The position numbers and the translations under genes are program-made. The notes beneath the pieces were generated by a model. It saw nothing but the letters and a program-made list of their open reading frames with translations. It searched no databases and was not told the DNA's origin. This document shows positions 44,488 to 53,098 of a stretch of 64,000 bases of DNA, in pieces. The stretch is from Planctomycetaceae bacterium (GTDB lineage: Bacteria; Planctomycetota; Planctomycetia; Planctomycetales; Planctomycetaceae), in the NCBI GenBank assembly GCA_020638955.1, contig JACKHO010000006.1, positions 62,001 through 126,000 on the forward strand, written 5' to 3'. Numbering within the stretch: position 1 is the first letter of the stretch; each line of letters starts with the position of its first letter.

Positions 44488-44934
44488 ATGGCTCGCCAAG
44501 ACGCGTTGCTGCGACTCCGTCAACGATTGATCAATCAACGGAACAGCCTGCGGAAGGAATTGCTGGCAACCAAGCAGTGGATTTCCGACTGCGATGTTCA
44601 CGGCGACTCGGCCGATGTCGCCTATGGTGATAACGAACAGGAAATGCATTCTCAATTGGCTGCCCTCGAAAGTCGCGAGCTGGATCGCCTCGATTTAGCC
44701 ATTCAGGCCATCGAAGAAGGAAGCTATGGCACTTGCCGTACTTGTCACGGTAAGATTCCCGTCGCCAGACTGAAGGCCATCCCCGATGCGACCACCTGTA
44801 TTTCCTGCCAACGCCTGAACGAACAGCGTGGCACCAACGGTGGTTTTGACGCGGACTGGGAATCGGCCTGGAGATTTGAAGCAAAACTGCACGACGGAGA
44901 TTTAACGGTTCAAGACGTAAGAATGGACCGTTAG
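44488..44934 (+). CDS. DksA/TraR-type zinc-finger protein
   Basis: 148 residues from the ATG at 44488, chosen because AGGG lies at Shine-Dalgarno distance; ATG at 44473 would add five residues. A coiled-coil N-terminal half (RLRQRLINQRNSLRKELLATKQW) ends in a C4 zinc finger CRTCHGKIPVARLKAIPDATTCISC, the DksA/TraR signature. DksA family proteins bind in the RNA polymerase secondary channel and modulate transcription, often with ppGpp. The tip motif DxxDxA of true DksA is present as SADVAYGD, only weakly matching, so DksA-like rather than DksA proper. Confidence 0.82.
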   Translation: MARQDALLRLRQRLINQRNSLRKELLATKQWISDCDVHGDSADVAYGDNEQEMHSQLAALESRELDRLDLAIQAIEEGSYGTCRTCHGKIPVARLKAIPDATTCISCQRLNEQRGTNGGFDADWESAWRFEAKLHDGDLTVQDVRMDR

Positions 44935-44969
44935 AACGGATTCGAGCATCTGCTCGTAGAGACTCAAGG

Positions 44970-46403
44970 ATGGACATTTGCATGAAAATGAACGCCTGCC
45001 TTACGGCCCTCATTTTTCTCTCAGCAGTCGATGTTGGCAACGCCCAGGCACCACCTGCAGCGACCCCGCGCAATTTGCTCGTGCAGGCTGACATGCCCGT
45101 CAACAATCCGTTGATTGGGGCGGGGCGTGCCGTGGCCGCGGTCGCCGCACAGGCGAACAAGTCAGTAGTCCATATCGAAAGCAAGCACGAAGGACGCCGC
45201 GGAGAAGTCGAGGAAACCGGCTCGGGCGTGCTGGTAACCACACCACGGTTTCGTGATCCCTTTGTGGTTACGAACCGCCATGTTGTTGCGGGGGCACCGC
45301 TGGACAGCATTTCGATTTTACTGGCTGATGGTCGCGTCATTTATCCGACAGAGAAGCTGGAGGACCCAGAGAGCGACGTTGCAGTACTCAAGGTTAAGAA
45401 TCCCGACGCGCCGGCCATCGAGTTTGGCGACAGTGACAACCTCGACATCGGGCATTTCGTTCTGGCGATGGGCAGCCCTTTCGGTTTGAGCCAGTCGGTG
45501 ACGCTGGGAATTATCAGCGCGAAGGCGCGACGCTCGCTGCAACTGCCGGGCAACCGGAAAGTCATCAATCAGGATTTTCTTCAGACCGATGCTGCCATCA
45601 ACCCCGGCAACAGTGGCGGGCCACTTATCGATATGAACGGACGTGTGGTGGGCATCAACACGGCCATTGCCTCTCAGGGAGGCGGGAACGAAGGGATTGG
45701 GTTCAGCATTCCGAGTAATCTTGTCCGTTACATCGCTGAGCAATTGTTGCTGGACGGTCGGGTGAAGCGGGGTTATCTCGGTGTTGTGCTCGACGAAGAA
45801 TTCACGATCGAAACGGCCCGTGAACTTTCTTTGTCGCGACTCACTGGCGCCCGCGTGATTCAGGTTTACGAAGGCACTCCAGCCGCGAAGGCTGGTTTGC
45901 GTCCGAATGATGTCATCCTCGACTTCGATGGGACCGAGGTCGAAGACGAAACGGACCTCATTCATCGGGTCAGTCTCACTCCGGTCAACAAGCAGGTGCG
46001 GCTCATTATTCTGAGAGCAGGTCAGAGACTCACACTGCAAATTACGCTTTCGGAACGGGAACGTAATCAAAGTGCATTGCCGCCTGAGCAAATCCCAAAG
46101 TCGGAAACATTCCGCAATTCCAGCCTGCAGGTCCTCACACTCGACTCCGGCCTCGCCGTGCAGTCGGGGTATGGCCCCTCACAAAGAGGCCTGCTGGTGA
46201 CGCAAGTTCCCGAGGGCGAGTCTCAACTGAAGCTGTACGACATCATCATGGAAGTTGGACGACAACCAGTCGATTCTGCAGACGTCTTTGACGCCCTCGC
46301 AGCCAAGTCCGATTCCCTACTGCTGAAGGTTCGACGAGTTGTAGACGGGCAAGAAACGGAACTGCTGGTGAACTGGCGGCAACTCAGCAAGTCTTCTGAC
46401 TAA
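44970..46403 (+). CDS. HtrA/DegP-like periplasmic serine protease with PDZ domains
   Basis: 477 residues with a signal peptide (about 5-26, MKMNACLTALIFLSAVDVGNA). ATG codons at 44970, 44982 and 44988 are all possible starts. Chymotrypsin-like triad: His in TNRHVVAG, Asp in PESDVAVLKV, Ser in NPGNSGGPLI. A first PDZ domain (about 285-365, LGVVLDEEFTIETARELSL through RLIILRAGQR) and a second, weaker PDZ-like C-terminus follow. HtrA proteins degrade or refold damaged envelope proteins. It lies 35 bases after the DksA-like gene, same strand. Confidence 0.9.
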   Translation: MDICMKMNACLTALIFLSAVDVGNAQAPPAATPRNLLVQADMPVNNPLIGAGRAVAAVAAQANKSVVHIESKHEGRRGEVEETGSGVLVTTPRFRDPFVVTNRHVVAGAPLDSISILLADGRVIYPTEKLEDPESDVAVLKVKNPDAPAIEFGDSDNLDIGHFVLAMGSPFGLSQSVTLGIISAKARRSLQLPGNRKVINQDFLQTDAAINPGNSGGPLIDMNGRVVGINTAIASQGGGNEGIGFSIPSNLVRYIAEQLLLDGRVKRGYLGVVLDEEFTIETARELSLSRLTGARVIQVYEGTPAAKAGLRPNDVILDFDGTEVEDETDLIHRVSLTPVNKQVRLIILRAGQRLTLQITLSERERNQSALPPEQIPKSETFRNSSLQVLTLDSGLAVQSGYGPSQRGLLVTQVPEGESQLKLYDIIMEVGRQPVDSADVFDALAAKSDSLLLKVRRVVDGQETELLVNWRQLSKSSD

Positions 46404-46426
46404 CTCGATCTGTTCGCAGTATTGTC

Positions 46427-46585
46427 AGGCTGGGTGCAGCGAAGCGAAACCCAACATTTGGGGGATTTGGTCAGCACATTTGTTGGGTTCTGCGAACATC
46501 CTGGCCAGTCAACGCGTCACAAACAATTCGAATTCTGTTTGAACTTCGAAGTCTCAATTCGTGTTCGCGTCCCCCAACCTACTTT
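46427..46585. repeat. Nested palindromic intergenic repeat, apparently interrupted
   Basis: The gap after the protease contains a sequence of the widespread type GGTTGGGTGCAGCGAAGCG...AAACCCAACA: a first half at 46427-46460, a matching TGTTGGGTT at 46481-46489 pairing with 46448-46456, and CCCAACCT at 46572-46579 pairing with AGGCTGGG at 46427-46434. The block 46491-46570 between the last two is extra and is itself bounded by GCGAACA/TGTTCGC. It looks like a REP/MITE-type element with an insertion. The rest of 46404-46666 holds nothing else seen. Confidence 0.45.
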
Positions 46586-46666
46586 GACTTACAGGATTGG
46601 GGCGTCCCGGCGTTCTCCTATTGTTACGGCTGTCACCGAGAATGGATTGGCTTACGCGCGTCCCTC

Positions 46667-47089
46667 CTACGACGACTTGATTCTCTGGAGTAATTCGTTC
46701 TCGAGTCGCCTAATCTGACTCAACGTGAGGGATTCAGATTCAGAAAGCGCGAATTCAAAATTTCCAAGCAAATTGACATTGGGCCCATCTGCACAAGCAC
46801 AGACAAGAGTACAGGCAATCGCTGAGCTTATCGTCATGCCGTCTTTCCTGCTGCGTATATCTTGATAGGCCGAGTTGGCGGCATTCAGCGCGTCACGCCG
46901 CAGTCGTTCATTGGACGGCGGCCCCAACGATTGTTCGAGTTTCCGCAGTGCCTTTGCCAGCCGGTTGTCAGTTTTCGTGCATCCGAGTCGCTTGCACAAC
47001 GCGATTCCAAAACGTCGAAACTGCTTCAACGGCATGTTCAATATCGTATCTGGATCAAACTCCAAGTGATATCTCTGTTTGTCGTTCAA
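46667..47089 (-). CDS. Small hypothetical protein
   Basis: 140 residues with a TTG start (no better start is available before an in-frame stop). No known domain is recognised. The sequence is basic in the middle (FRRFGIALCKRLGCTKTDNRLAKALRKLEQSL) with a short Cys-containing hydrophobic segment (SSAIACTLVCACADG) and a helical C-terminus. Composition is more AT-rich than neighbouring genes. It lies 51 bases downstream of the DUF1552 gene on the same strand and could be a spurious reading frame; codon use does not settle it. Confidence 0.4.
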   Translation of the reverse strand: MNDKQRYHLEFDPDTILNMPLKQFRRFGIALCKRLGCTKTDNRLAKALRKLEQSLGPPSNERLRRDALNAANSAYQDIRSRKDGMTISSAIACTLVCACADGPNVNLLGNFEFALSESESLTLSQIRRLENELLQRIKSS

Positions 47090-47140
47090 ACGAATGGCAG
47101 CTGTGAACCTACCGAACTGCGACTATTTCGACGGGCACTT

Positions 47141-48496
47141 TCATAGTTTCAATTCCCCAGTCGAATCCCCAAACTCGTTCGTCGGCACTCCCATAAGATT
47201 CAGCATACTGACGAACATGTTCGACATGGGCTGTTTTTCCGCCTGGTAGTAGCGGCTGGTTTGGATAGCGCCTCCGCCGTGCCCTGCGAGAATGACAGGC
47301 AGGTTTTCATGTGTGTGGCGGTTTCCGTCGGCGATGGCTCCGCCGTAGACAATCATGGAATTGTGTAACAGGGAGTTTCCGTCGACGTCTTCGGTTTGCT
47401 CCAGTTTCTGAAGGAACCGTGAAAAGTGCTCGATGTAGAATTGGTCGATACGGGCGACTTTCTTGGCCAGTTCTTCCTCGCGTTGACTGTGAGTCAGCCA
47501 GTGGTGTCCTTCGGGAATACCAATTTGCGGAAAGGTGCGATTGCTGCCGTCATACGCCAGCAGCAATGTGGCCACGCGCGTTGAGTCAGTCTGGAAGGCC
47601 AGGACCAGCATGTCGTACATGAGGGCCATGTATTCGCCGAAGTCGCGGGGAATTCCTGCAGGGGCGTCCACTTCGGTTTCGGGTAGTTCATCAAATCGTT
47701 CGGCGTTTTCGATGCGCTGTTCCAATTCGCGGACGACGGTGAAGTACTCATCAAACTTGCGGCGGTCGGTCGCCCCTAATTGCCGCTGCACGTCCTTGCC
47801 TTCTTCGAGCACGAAATCGAGTACGCTCTTTTTCATGGCAAGCCGCGAGGCGAAGTTCTTTTTTCGCTCTGCCTGACTGCCTGCTCCAAACAATTGCTCG
47901 AAGACCAGTCGCGGATTCGACTCCGGCGTCACTGGAGTAGTGGGTGAACTCCAGGCCAGGTTGTACTGATACGCACACGCGTAGCCGGAATCGCAACTGC
48001 CTGAGTTCCGAATGAGGTCTGACGTCAGTTCCAGGGAGGGGAGACGCGTCAGCTTGCCAACCCGCTGTGCGGCGACCTGATCAATCGAAATACCGCATTG
48101 GATGTCGCTGCCCGCAGTCTTTCTGGCCCGTTGACCAGTCAGAAACGTCGCGCTGGCCCGGGCATGATCACCAGCGCCGTCTGGGCCGGCGGTCGCGTTG
48201 ATGTGATCCAATCCGCTGATAACCTGAAAGTGCGGCTTCAGTTCTTCCAGCGGCTTCATGGTCTCATTGAGACTGAAGTCCTCACCCGGGAACCAGGCCT
48301 CCTGTTGCACGCCGTTAGGGATGGACATAAACGCCATCCGCAGTGGTGCGCCAGTGGCTGTTACGGCAACGCTGCCGCTGGCCTCCGCTCCCAATGCAGA
48401 AGAGGCTCCCCGAAAAGAAGAGAGGAATGGCAGTGCGACCGCCAGTCCGCTGCCGCGAAGAAACGCACGTCTTGACCAGCCATTTGCCTGACTCAT
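47141..48496 (-). CDS. DUF1552 secreted protein
   Basis: 451 residues from the ATG at 48496, which opens a twin-arginine-type leader (SRRAFLRGSGLAVALPFL); the longer in-frame ATG at 48541 overlaps a transposase remnant. DUF1552 family text: PLRMAFMSIPNGV, HFQVISGLDH, GDHARASATFLTG, SIDQVAAQRVG, and the C-terminal NSMIVYGGAIADGNRHTHENLPVILAGHGGG. Planctomycete DUF1552 genes are normally next to DUF1592/DUF1587 cytochromes; none is here, and instead an IS remnant precedes it, so the partner may have been lost. Function unknown. Confidence 0.88.
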   Translation of the reverse strand: MSQANGWSRRAFLRGSGLAVALPFLSSFRGASSALGAEASGSVAVTATGAPLRMAFMSIPNGVQQEAWFPGEDFSLNETMKPLEELKPHFQVISGLDHINATAGPDGAGDHARASATFLTGQRARKTAGSDIQCGISIDQVAAQRVGKLTRLPSLELTSDLIRNSGSCDSGYACAYQYNLAWSSPTTPVTPESNPRLVFEQLFGAGSQAERKKNFASRLAMKKSVLDFVLEEGKDVQRQLGATDRRKFDEYFTVVRELEQRIENAERFDELPETEVDAPAGIPRDFGEYMALMYDMLVLAFQTDSTRVATLLLAYDGSNRTFPQIGIPEGHHWLTHSQREEELAKKVARIDQFYIEHFSRFLQKLEQTEDVDGNSLLHNSMIVYGGAIADGNRHTHENLPVILAGHGGGAIQTSRYYQAEKQPMSNMFVSMLNLMGVPTNEFGDSTGELKL

Positions 48497-48537
48497 GATC
48501 TCTTTCCCATATCCTGCACGAGTTGCCGCGTCGCTAA

Positions 48538-48700
48538 TCATAGTATGTCGACCACGAACGCGGCGAGCGAGATGAAACCGGCGAAGTTTTCGAGTGGCTG
48601 TTCGCAGTAAGTGACGACGCGCAGGTGCTTGTCTTGAGGGGGGATGTGGTCCAGTGAGACCGTTTGCGAGGTGTTGATGAGAGGGTTTGAATTGCGTCTG
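48538..48700 (-). pseudogene. IS5-like transposase 3' remnant
   Basis: The minus strand translates as about 40 residues ending DKHLRVVTYCEQPLENFAGFISLAAF then a stop (48538-48540), which resembles the C-terminal end of IS5-family DDE transposases (RLVVRYE...YxxFxxLA). No longer intact reading frame continues upstream, so only the tail survives. The remainder of 48701-48903 holds a TGTAAGA/TCTTACA inverted repeat (48833-48863) before the sigma gene and nothing else recognisable. Confidence 0.5.
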
Positions 48701-48903
48701 AATTAACTTGGTCCGGCGTTCAATCCCTGCAGTCTGACCAATTGTCGGCCTGAGGCAGTGATATTCGGCTGGAAGGGGTTAAATCAGTTTCCAAGGAATC
48801 TGGCCAATTCCGCGCAATTCTTGCATTCTTTGTGTAAGAAATGTTCTGCTGGTGTGTCTTACAGGTAGACGCCCTTCAGAAACCGACTTGGCACTGACGT
48901 CCC

Positions 48904-49497
48904 ATGAGCCCTTCTCTTCCCGACACTCGTGCCAGCCTGCTGTTACGATTGCCAAACGCCGAGGATATGGCGGCGTGGGATGAGTTTGTGTCGGTGTACG
49001 GACCGGCGGTCATTCGGTTGGCTCGCAACCTCGGCATGCAACCCGCTGACGCTGATGACCTCATGCAGGAAGTCTTTACCAGTGTGTCTGGTTCGATTTC
49101 CCGCTGGCTCAGTCGGCAAGATCGAGGAAGTTTTCGAGCGTGGCTGTTTCGCATTGCCCGAAATGCCTCCCTCAACTTCCTGACGCGGCGACAGCACAAG
49201 TCACTGGCGACGGGACAGAATGACATTCTGCAAAATGCAGTGGCTCCGCCAGAACAACTTTCGGCGCAGCTTGATTTGGAGTACCGACGGGAAGTTTTCC
49301 GCTGGGCGGCTCGCAAAGTGCAGGCTGATGTTCAGGAAACGACCTGGCAGGCCTTCTGGCTGACGCAGGTGGAGGGGCTCGAAATTGCCGACGTGGCGAA
49401 GCAACTGCGGGTGAATGTGGGCTCGGTTTACATTGGACGTAGTCGAGTGATGGCACGGTTGCGTGAAGTAGTACAGCAATTCGAGGAGCAACAATGA
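48904..49497 (+). CDS. ECF-type RNA polymerase sigma factor (planctomycete/verrucomicrobial family)
   Basis: 197 residues. Sigma2 region (about 25-95): WDEFVSVYGPAVIRLARNLGMQPADADDLMQEVFTSV and FRAWLFRIARNASLNFLTRR. Sigma4 region (about 125-190): WQAFWLTQVEGLEIADVAKQLRVNVGSVYIGRSRVMARLREV. This matches the planctomycete-Verrucomicrobium ECF families, which redirect RNA polymerase to stress or envelope promoters. It overlaps the next gene by 4 bases (ATGA), and that gene encodes a kinase that probably controls it. Confidence 0.93.
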   Translation: MSPSLPDTRASLLLRLPNAEDMAAWDEFVSVYGPAVIRLARNLGMQPADADDLMQEVFTSVSGSISRWLSRQDRGSFRAWLFRIARNASLNFLTRRQHKSLATGQNDILQNAVAPPEQLSAQLDLEYRREVFRWAARKVQADVQETTWQAFWLTQVEGLEIADVAKQLRVNVGSVYIGRSRVMARLREVVQQFEEQQ

Positions 49498-50948
49498 CCG
49501 CCCCCTCACCTTGCAATCAGGCCGAGTTGCACAAGCTGCTGGCCGATGAAATTGATTCGAACGTCGAAGATTCGGTCCTCGTACATATCGCCGCATGCTC
49601 GGAATGCCAGTCCCGTTTGCACGACATGGCGGCGGGGGCCGATCAGTGGAACGAAGCCCGAGACATCCTCAGCACACTGCCCGCCGAGAAGATGGGCGAC
49701 ACGGAAAAGGAGTGGTCCAGATCGTGGGGACATTACGCCACAGTGGCCCGCCCGTCGACTTGGTCGCACTCAATGATTCGCCAGGTCCTCGGTCCGCCTT
49801 CACATCCCGAATTACTCGGTCGGATTGGTCGTTACGATGTCGAACGCCTCCTCGGTGTCGGCGGGATGGGAGTCGTCTTCAAAGGATTTGACGGGGAACT
49901 CAATCGGCCCGTCGCTATTAAGGTGCTGGCTCCGTTTCTGTCGGGAAGCGGCGCAGCCAGAAAGCGATTCGCCCGCGAAGCCCGTGCTGCAGCAGCTGTC
50001 GTGCATGAGCATGTCGTCGCGATTCATAACGTCGAGACCGATGGAGAATCTCCATTTCTGGTGATGCAGTTCGTGGCTGGGGAATCACTACAGCAGCGGT
50101 TGGATCGAGAAGGGAACCTCAGTCTGGCGGAAGTTCTTCGGATTGGTGCCCAGGCGGCCTCGGGGTTGGCTGCGGCACACGCGCAGGGGCTCGTGCATCG
50201 AGACGTGAAACCATCGAACATTCTGTTGGAGCAGGGAGTCGATCGTACTCTCCTTTCCGATTTCGGTCTCGCGAGAGCCAGTGATGACGCCAGTCTCACG
50301 CATACAGGATTTCATCCCGGCACCCCGCAATACATGTCACCCGAACAGGCCCGGGGTGATGCCGTCGACACGCGGAGTGATTTGTTCAGCCTTGGCAGCG
50401 TGCTCTACACCGCTTGTGCGGGACGCCCACCATTTCGAGCCGAGACGAGTTACGGAATTTTGCGTCGAATTACCGACAGCGAACCCCGACCGCTGCGTGA
50501 AATTAATCCCGACGTTCCGGTGTGGCTGGAAGGCATTATTGCCCGGCTGCATGCCAAAGCCCCCGGCGACCGCTTCCAGTCGGCAGATGAAGTGGCGCAA
50601 GTGCTCCGGGGATGTCTCGCGCACGTACAGCAACCGAACCAGGTGGAGTTGCCGGAAGTGTGTCAGCCGCGCGGTGGGCGTGTCTCCACATTGCGGATTG
50701 TCACACTCACCGCATCGACATTGTTGCTGCTCATCGTATTCCTGGGAATGCTCGTTTATCCCGGCCCCGACGGAGTTGGGACAACCGACAACAATCCGCG
50801 ACAAAATGTGAGCCCGTCGGCTCCCACTCCATTGGATTGGGATGCCACGGCACTGGATCTTCAAGAGTTCGAGCAAGAATTCGAGCCGTTTGAATCGCAG
50901 TTTGATGTCCTATGGGCCAGTCCGCCCGAGGGATCGCCGTCACCGTAG
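49494..50948 (+). CDS. Membrane Ser/Thr kinase with N-terminal anti-sigma zinc motif
   Basis: 484 residues. The N-terminus has a zinc-binding anti-sigma (ZAS) motif H31-x3-C35-x2-C38 (HIAACSECQ). Kinase domain about 110-380: glycine loop GVGGMGVVFKGF (121-132), Lys143 in AIKVL, HRDVKPSN (235-242), DFGLAR (256-261), GTPQYMSPE. One membrane helix (about 401-422), then an acidic C-terminal tail outside. It overlaps the sigma gene by 4 bases and is likely its combined anchor and regulator: phosphorylation plus zinc-finger binding would free or activate the sigma factor. This is inference from context. Confidence 0.9.
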   Translation: MTAPSPCNQAELHKLLADEIDSNVEDSVLVHIAACSECQSRLHDMAAGADQWNEARDILSTLPAEKMGDTEKEWSRSWGHYATVARPSTWSHSMIRQVLGPPSHPELLGRIGRYDVERLLGVGGMGVVFKGFDGELNRPVAIKVLAPFLSGSGAARKRFAREARAAAAVVHEHVVAIHNVETDGESPFLVMQFVAGESLQQRLDREGNLSLAEVLRIGAQAASGLAAAHAQGLVHRDVKPSNILLEQGVDRTLLSDFGLARASDDASLTHTGFHPGTPQYMSPEQARGDAVDTRSDLFSLGSVLYTACAGRPPFRAETSYGILRRITDSEPRPLREINPDVPVWLEGIIARLHAKAPGDRFQSADEVAQVLRGCLAHVQQPNQVELPEVCQPRGGRVSTLRIVTLTASTLLLLIVFLGMLVYPGPDGVGTTDNNPRQNVSPSAPTPLDWDATALDLQEFEQEFEPFESQFDVLWASPPEGSPSP

Positions 50949-50991
50949 GTATGCACTGTCTCGTTGTTACTTTTCAGTCAGGAGAAATGAA

Positions 50992-53025
50992 ATGAACGTC
51001 GTCACCATGAGCCGCATGGCCTTGCTGGCAGGGGCAGTCGCCTTAACCGCCACTTTGCTCGCGCAGCAACCGAATGATTCCACGCCACAGCCTCTGCCGC
51101 AATCCAGCTCGACTGTATCGGATACGCTTCCTGATGAACCCGATGCCACCGGAGTGGCTTCTCCGCCACAACGGGATGCTCCTGCTGCCGAAGCCCCGGC
51201 GGACGTTGCCACTTCCGTCGTTAAACAAAAGACGTCGGACGCAGCAAGTGGATTCATCGAACCGACGAACGCTGCAGCCGAGGCAGAATTCGTCAAGAGC
51301 ATCAAAGCGGCTCTGGACGAGAAGACGCCAGTGGGAAAGGCGCCGACGGTTCAAATTCCAAAGGCGGCCGTGACTATCAAAGCGCAGCCGGAGTTAGATC
51401 ACACAATTCTCGTCGCGCTGATCAATCAACTGAAATCCCTGGGTATTGGTCGATTTGCACTAGGGACGTCGACCAATGGCAGAAGCTCTATCAAGCTCGA
51501 ACTGCCGGAAGACGCTTCATATGTTGAAGTTCAAAAACTCGGCGCGGCCATCAGACAGCAGCAGGGGTTTGACTATGATTTGCAGGTTGGCTCGAACATC
51601 GTTGAAACGTATGTCAGACAAGACGACGGTGATTGGGGACTCAAGGAGACTCTACCAAACAACAGTGATTCGGCGCTCGCAGACGCCTACGACGACCAGT
51701 CGCAGCCACCGCAAGTCGTCAAGGTTTACGTTCTCAAGTTCGCCAGTGCTGAGTCGGCTGTAAAAACATTAAAGGCACTGTTTACTGACGACAACCTCGC
51801 CATCCATGCGGACGAGCGCACGAATTCGGTCATCGTCCGAGCAGACGAAGAAATCCACGAAGTCATCGCGACCTTACTTAAGGAAATCGACGATTTTCCG
51901 CCTGCGAAATGGCGAAACTCCGCAGGCGAAGAAGACGACGACAAGGGCTTCACCTTGTCCATCCAGGGCGGTAGCTCCGATAACAAAAGGGAACTCCAGC
52001 AGCGATTCAACAGTTTTGAAAGTCGCGCCCAACAGCTTGCAGTGCAAATCCAACGATTAAAGAATTCGGGCGGATCTGAGACTCAAGAAATCAAGAGGTT
52101 GACGAAGGAACTGGAGTCGACCGTACGGCAGGCGTTTACACTTCGCCAGTCGCTGCATCGTACGGAGTTGGTGGATCACGCCCGTCGGTTGCAAACCATT
52201 CATCAGTCCATTGCCAATCGCGATGCATTGGCTGACCAAATCATTCAGCATCGTGTTGAAGAGTTGCTCAACCCAAATCTTCATTGGACGGCAACTCCTC
52301 AGGCGGCGCCAAAACGCGTCATACTGGTGGACAACAAACCAACCGAATTCGGCGAAATGAAATCTGGAGCATTGGTCTTTCCTGTACCATCGACGAGTGA
52401 CCCCAGTTACGTGGCACGCGTTCCAGTACAAACTCCAAGAATGGAAAGCGAGCCCATACCAGCCACGGCTGACCCTCGCGAACAAATACTTCGCAGCACC
52501 GGTGAACCATCGCTCCCGTCATTGGAAAGTCAGCCAAGCTTCAGCAGGCCGAAAGGACAAACCGGTGCCCGAGATTTTCACGAGCGGTACACGAAGCACT
52601 TGTCGAATATGAAAAGGATGCGTGAGGAGCGCGCGAGGTATTTAAGGGACCTCGAAAAGATTGACGGATCCACTGCCCCGAGAGACCAGGTCGCGGCGAA
52701 GTCGCTTCGAGCAGTATCCGACAGCTTGCAAAGTCAGCTGGCAAGTGAGCAAGCAGCATTTGAGTTCCTCGAAGAAGAATACGAGACGCAGGTCAAACTT
52801 TATGAACTTGAGTTGCAGCAACACCTCGAGACATTGACAGGTGCTCAACGTGAATTTGAACGAATGAAGCGGCTTGCTGAACAGGGAGCAACAACACAGT
52901 CGAAGGTCGCGGAAATGTCAGCCAAGGTTCGATTCACTCAACTTCAAATTGAGCAAGTCAAGGCTGAACTAGATCTCCTCTTGAAGGCAAGGCCGGTTCA
53001 GCCCGAGGTCGAATCCGAGAACTGA
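50992..53025 (+). CDS. Secreted protein with secretin-N-like domain and C-terminal coiled coil
   Basis: 678 residues from the ATG at 50992, which has Shine-Dalgarno GGAGA; a longer reading to 50842 runs through the kinase gene and is rejected. Signal peptide about 1-25. Residues about 125-165 resemble an ExbD/TolR-like fold; about 242-302 (KVYVLKFASAESAVKTLKALF, IHADERTNSVIVRADEE) match the NolW/secretin-N repeat used for ring assembly. The long helical C-terminus (about 345-678) forms coiled coils. Third gene of the sigma-kinase operon; it may be the envelope structure the pathway controls, unproven. Confidence 0.75.
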   Translation: MNVVTMSRMALLAGAVALTATLLAQQPNDSTPQPLPQSSSTVSDTLPDEPDATGVASPPQRDAPAAEAPADVATSVVKQKTSDAASGFIEPTNAAAEAEFVKSIKAALDEKTPVGKAPTVQIPKAAVTIKAQPELDHTILVALINQLKSLGIGRFALGTSTNGRSSIKLELPEDASYVEVQKLGAAIRQQQGFDYDLQVGSNIVETYVRQDDGDWGLKETLPNNSDSALADAYDDQSQPPQVVKVYVLKFASAESAVKTLKALFTDDNLAIHADERTNSVIVRADEEIHEVIATLLKEIDDFPPAKWRNSAGEEDDDKGFTLSIQGGSSDNKRELQQRFNSFESRAQQLAVQIQRLKNSGGSETQEIKRLTKELESTVRQAFTLRQSLHRTELVDHARRLQTIHQSIANRDALADQIIQHRVEELLNPNLHWTATPQAAPKRVILVDNKPTEFGEMKSGALVFPVPSTSDPSYVARVPVQTPRMESEPIPATADPREQILRSTGEPSLPSLESQPSFSRPKGQTGARDFHERYTKHLSNMKRMREERARYLRDLEKIDGSTAPRDQVAAKSLRAVSDSLQSQLASEQAAFEFLEEEYETQVKLYELELQQHLETLTGAQREFERMKRLAEQGATTQSKVAEMSAKVRFTQLQIEQVKAELDLLLKARPVQPEVESEN

Positions 53026-53060
53026 CGAGTGCATGGATTGCCTGCCGGTCGCAGATTATA

Positions 53061-53098
53061 GTCTCCACACAGTTGTTCACTTTGATCTGTGTGGAGAC
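53061..53098. promoter_or_regulatory. Perfect 12-bp inverted repeat covering a possible start codon
   Basis: Arms 53061-53072 and 53087-53098 are exact reverse complements (GTCTCCACACAG/CTGTGTGGAGAC) with a 14-base loop. The GTG at 53089, the first possible start of the downstream hydrolase gene, lies inside the right arm. It could be an operator or a translational hairpin, or a terminator of the upstream gene; there is no T-run. Confidence 0.55.
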
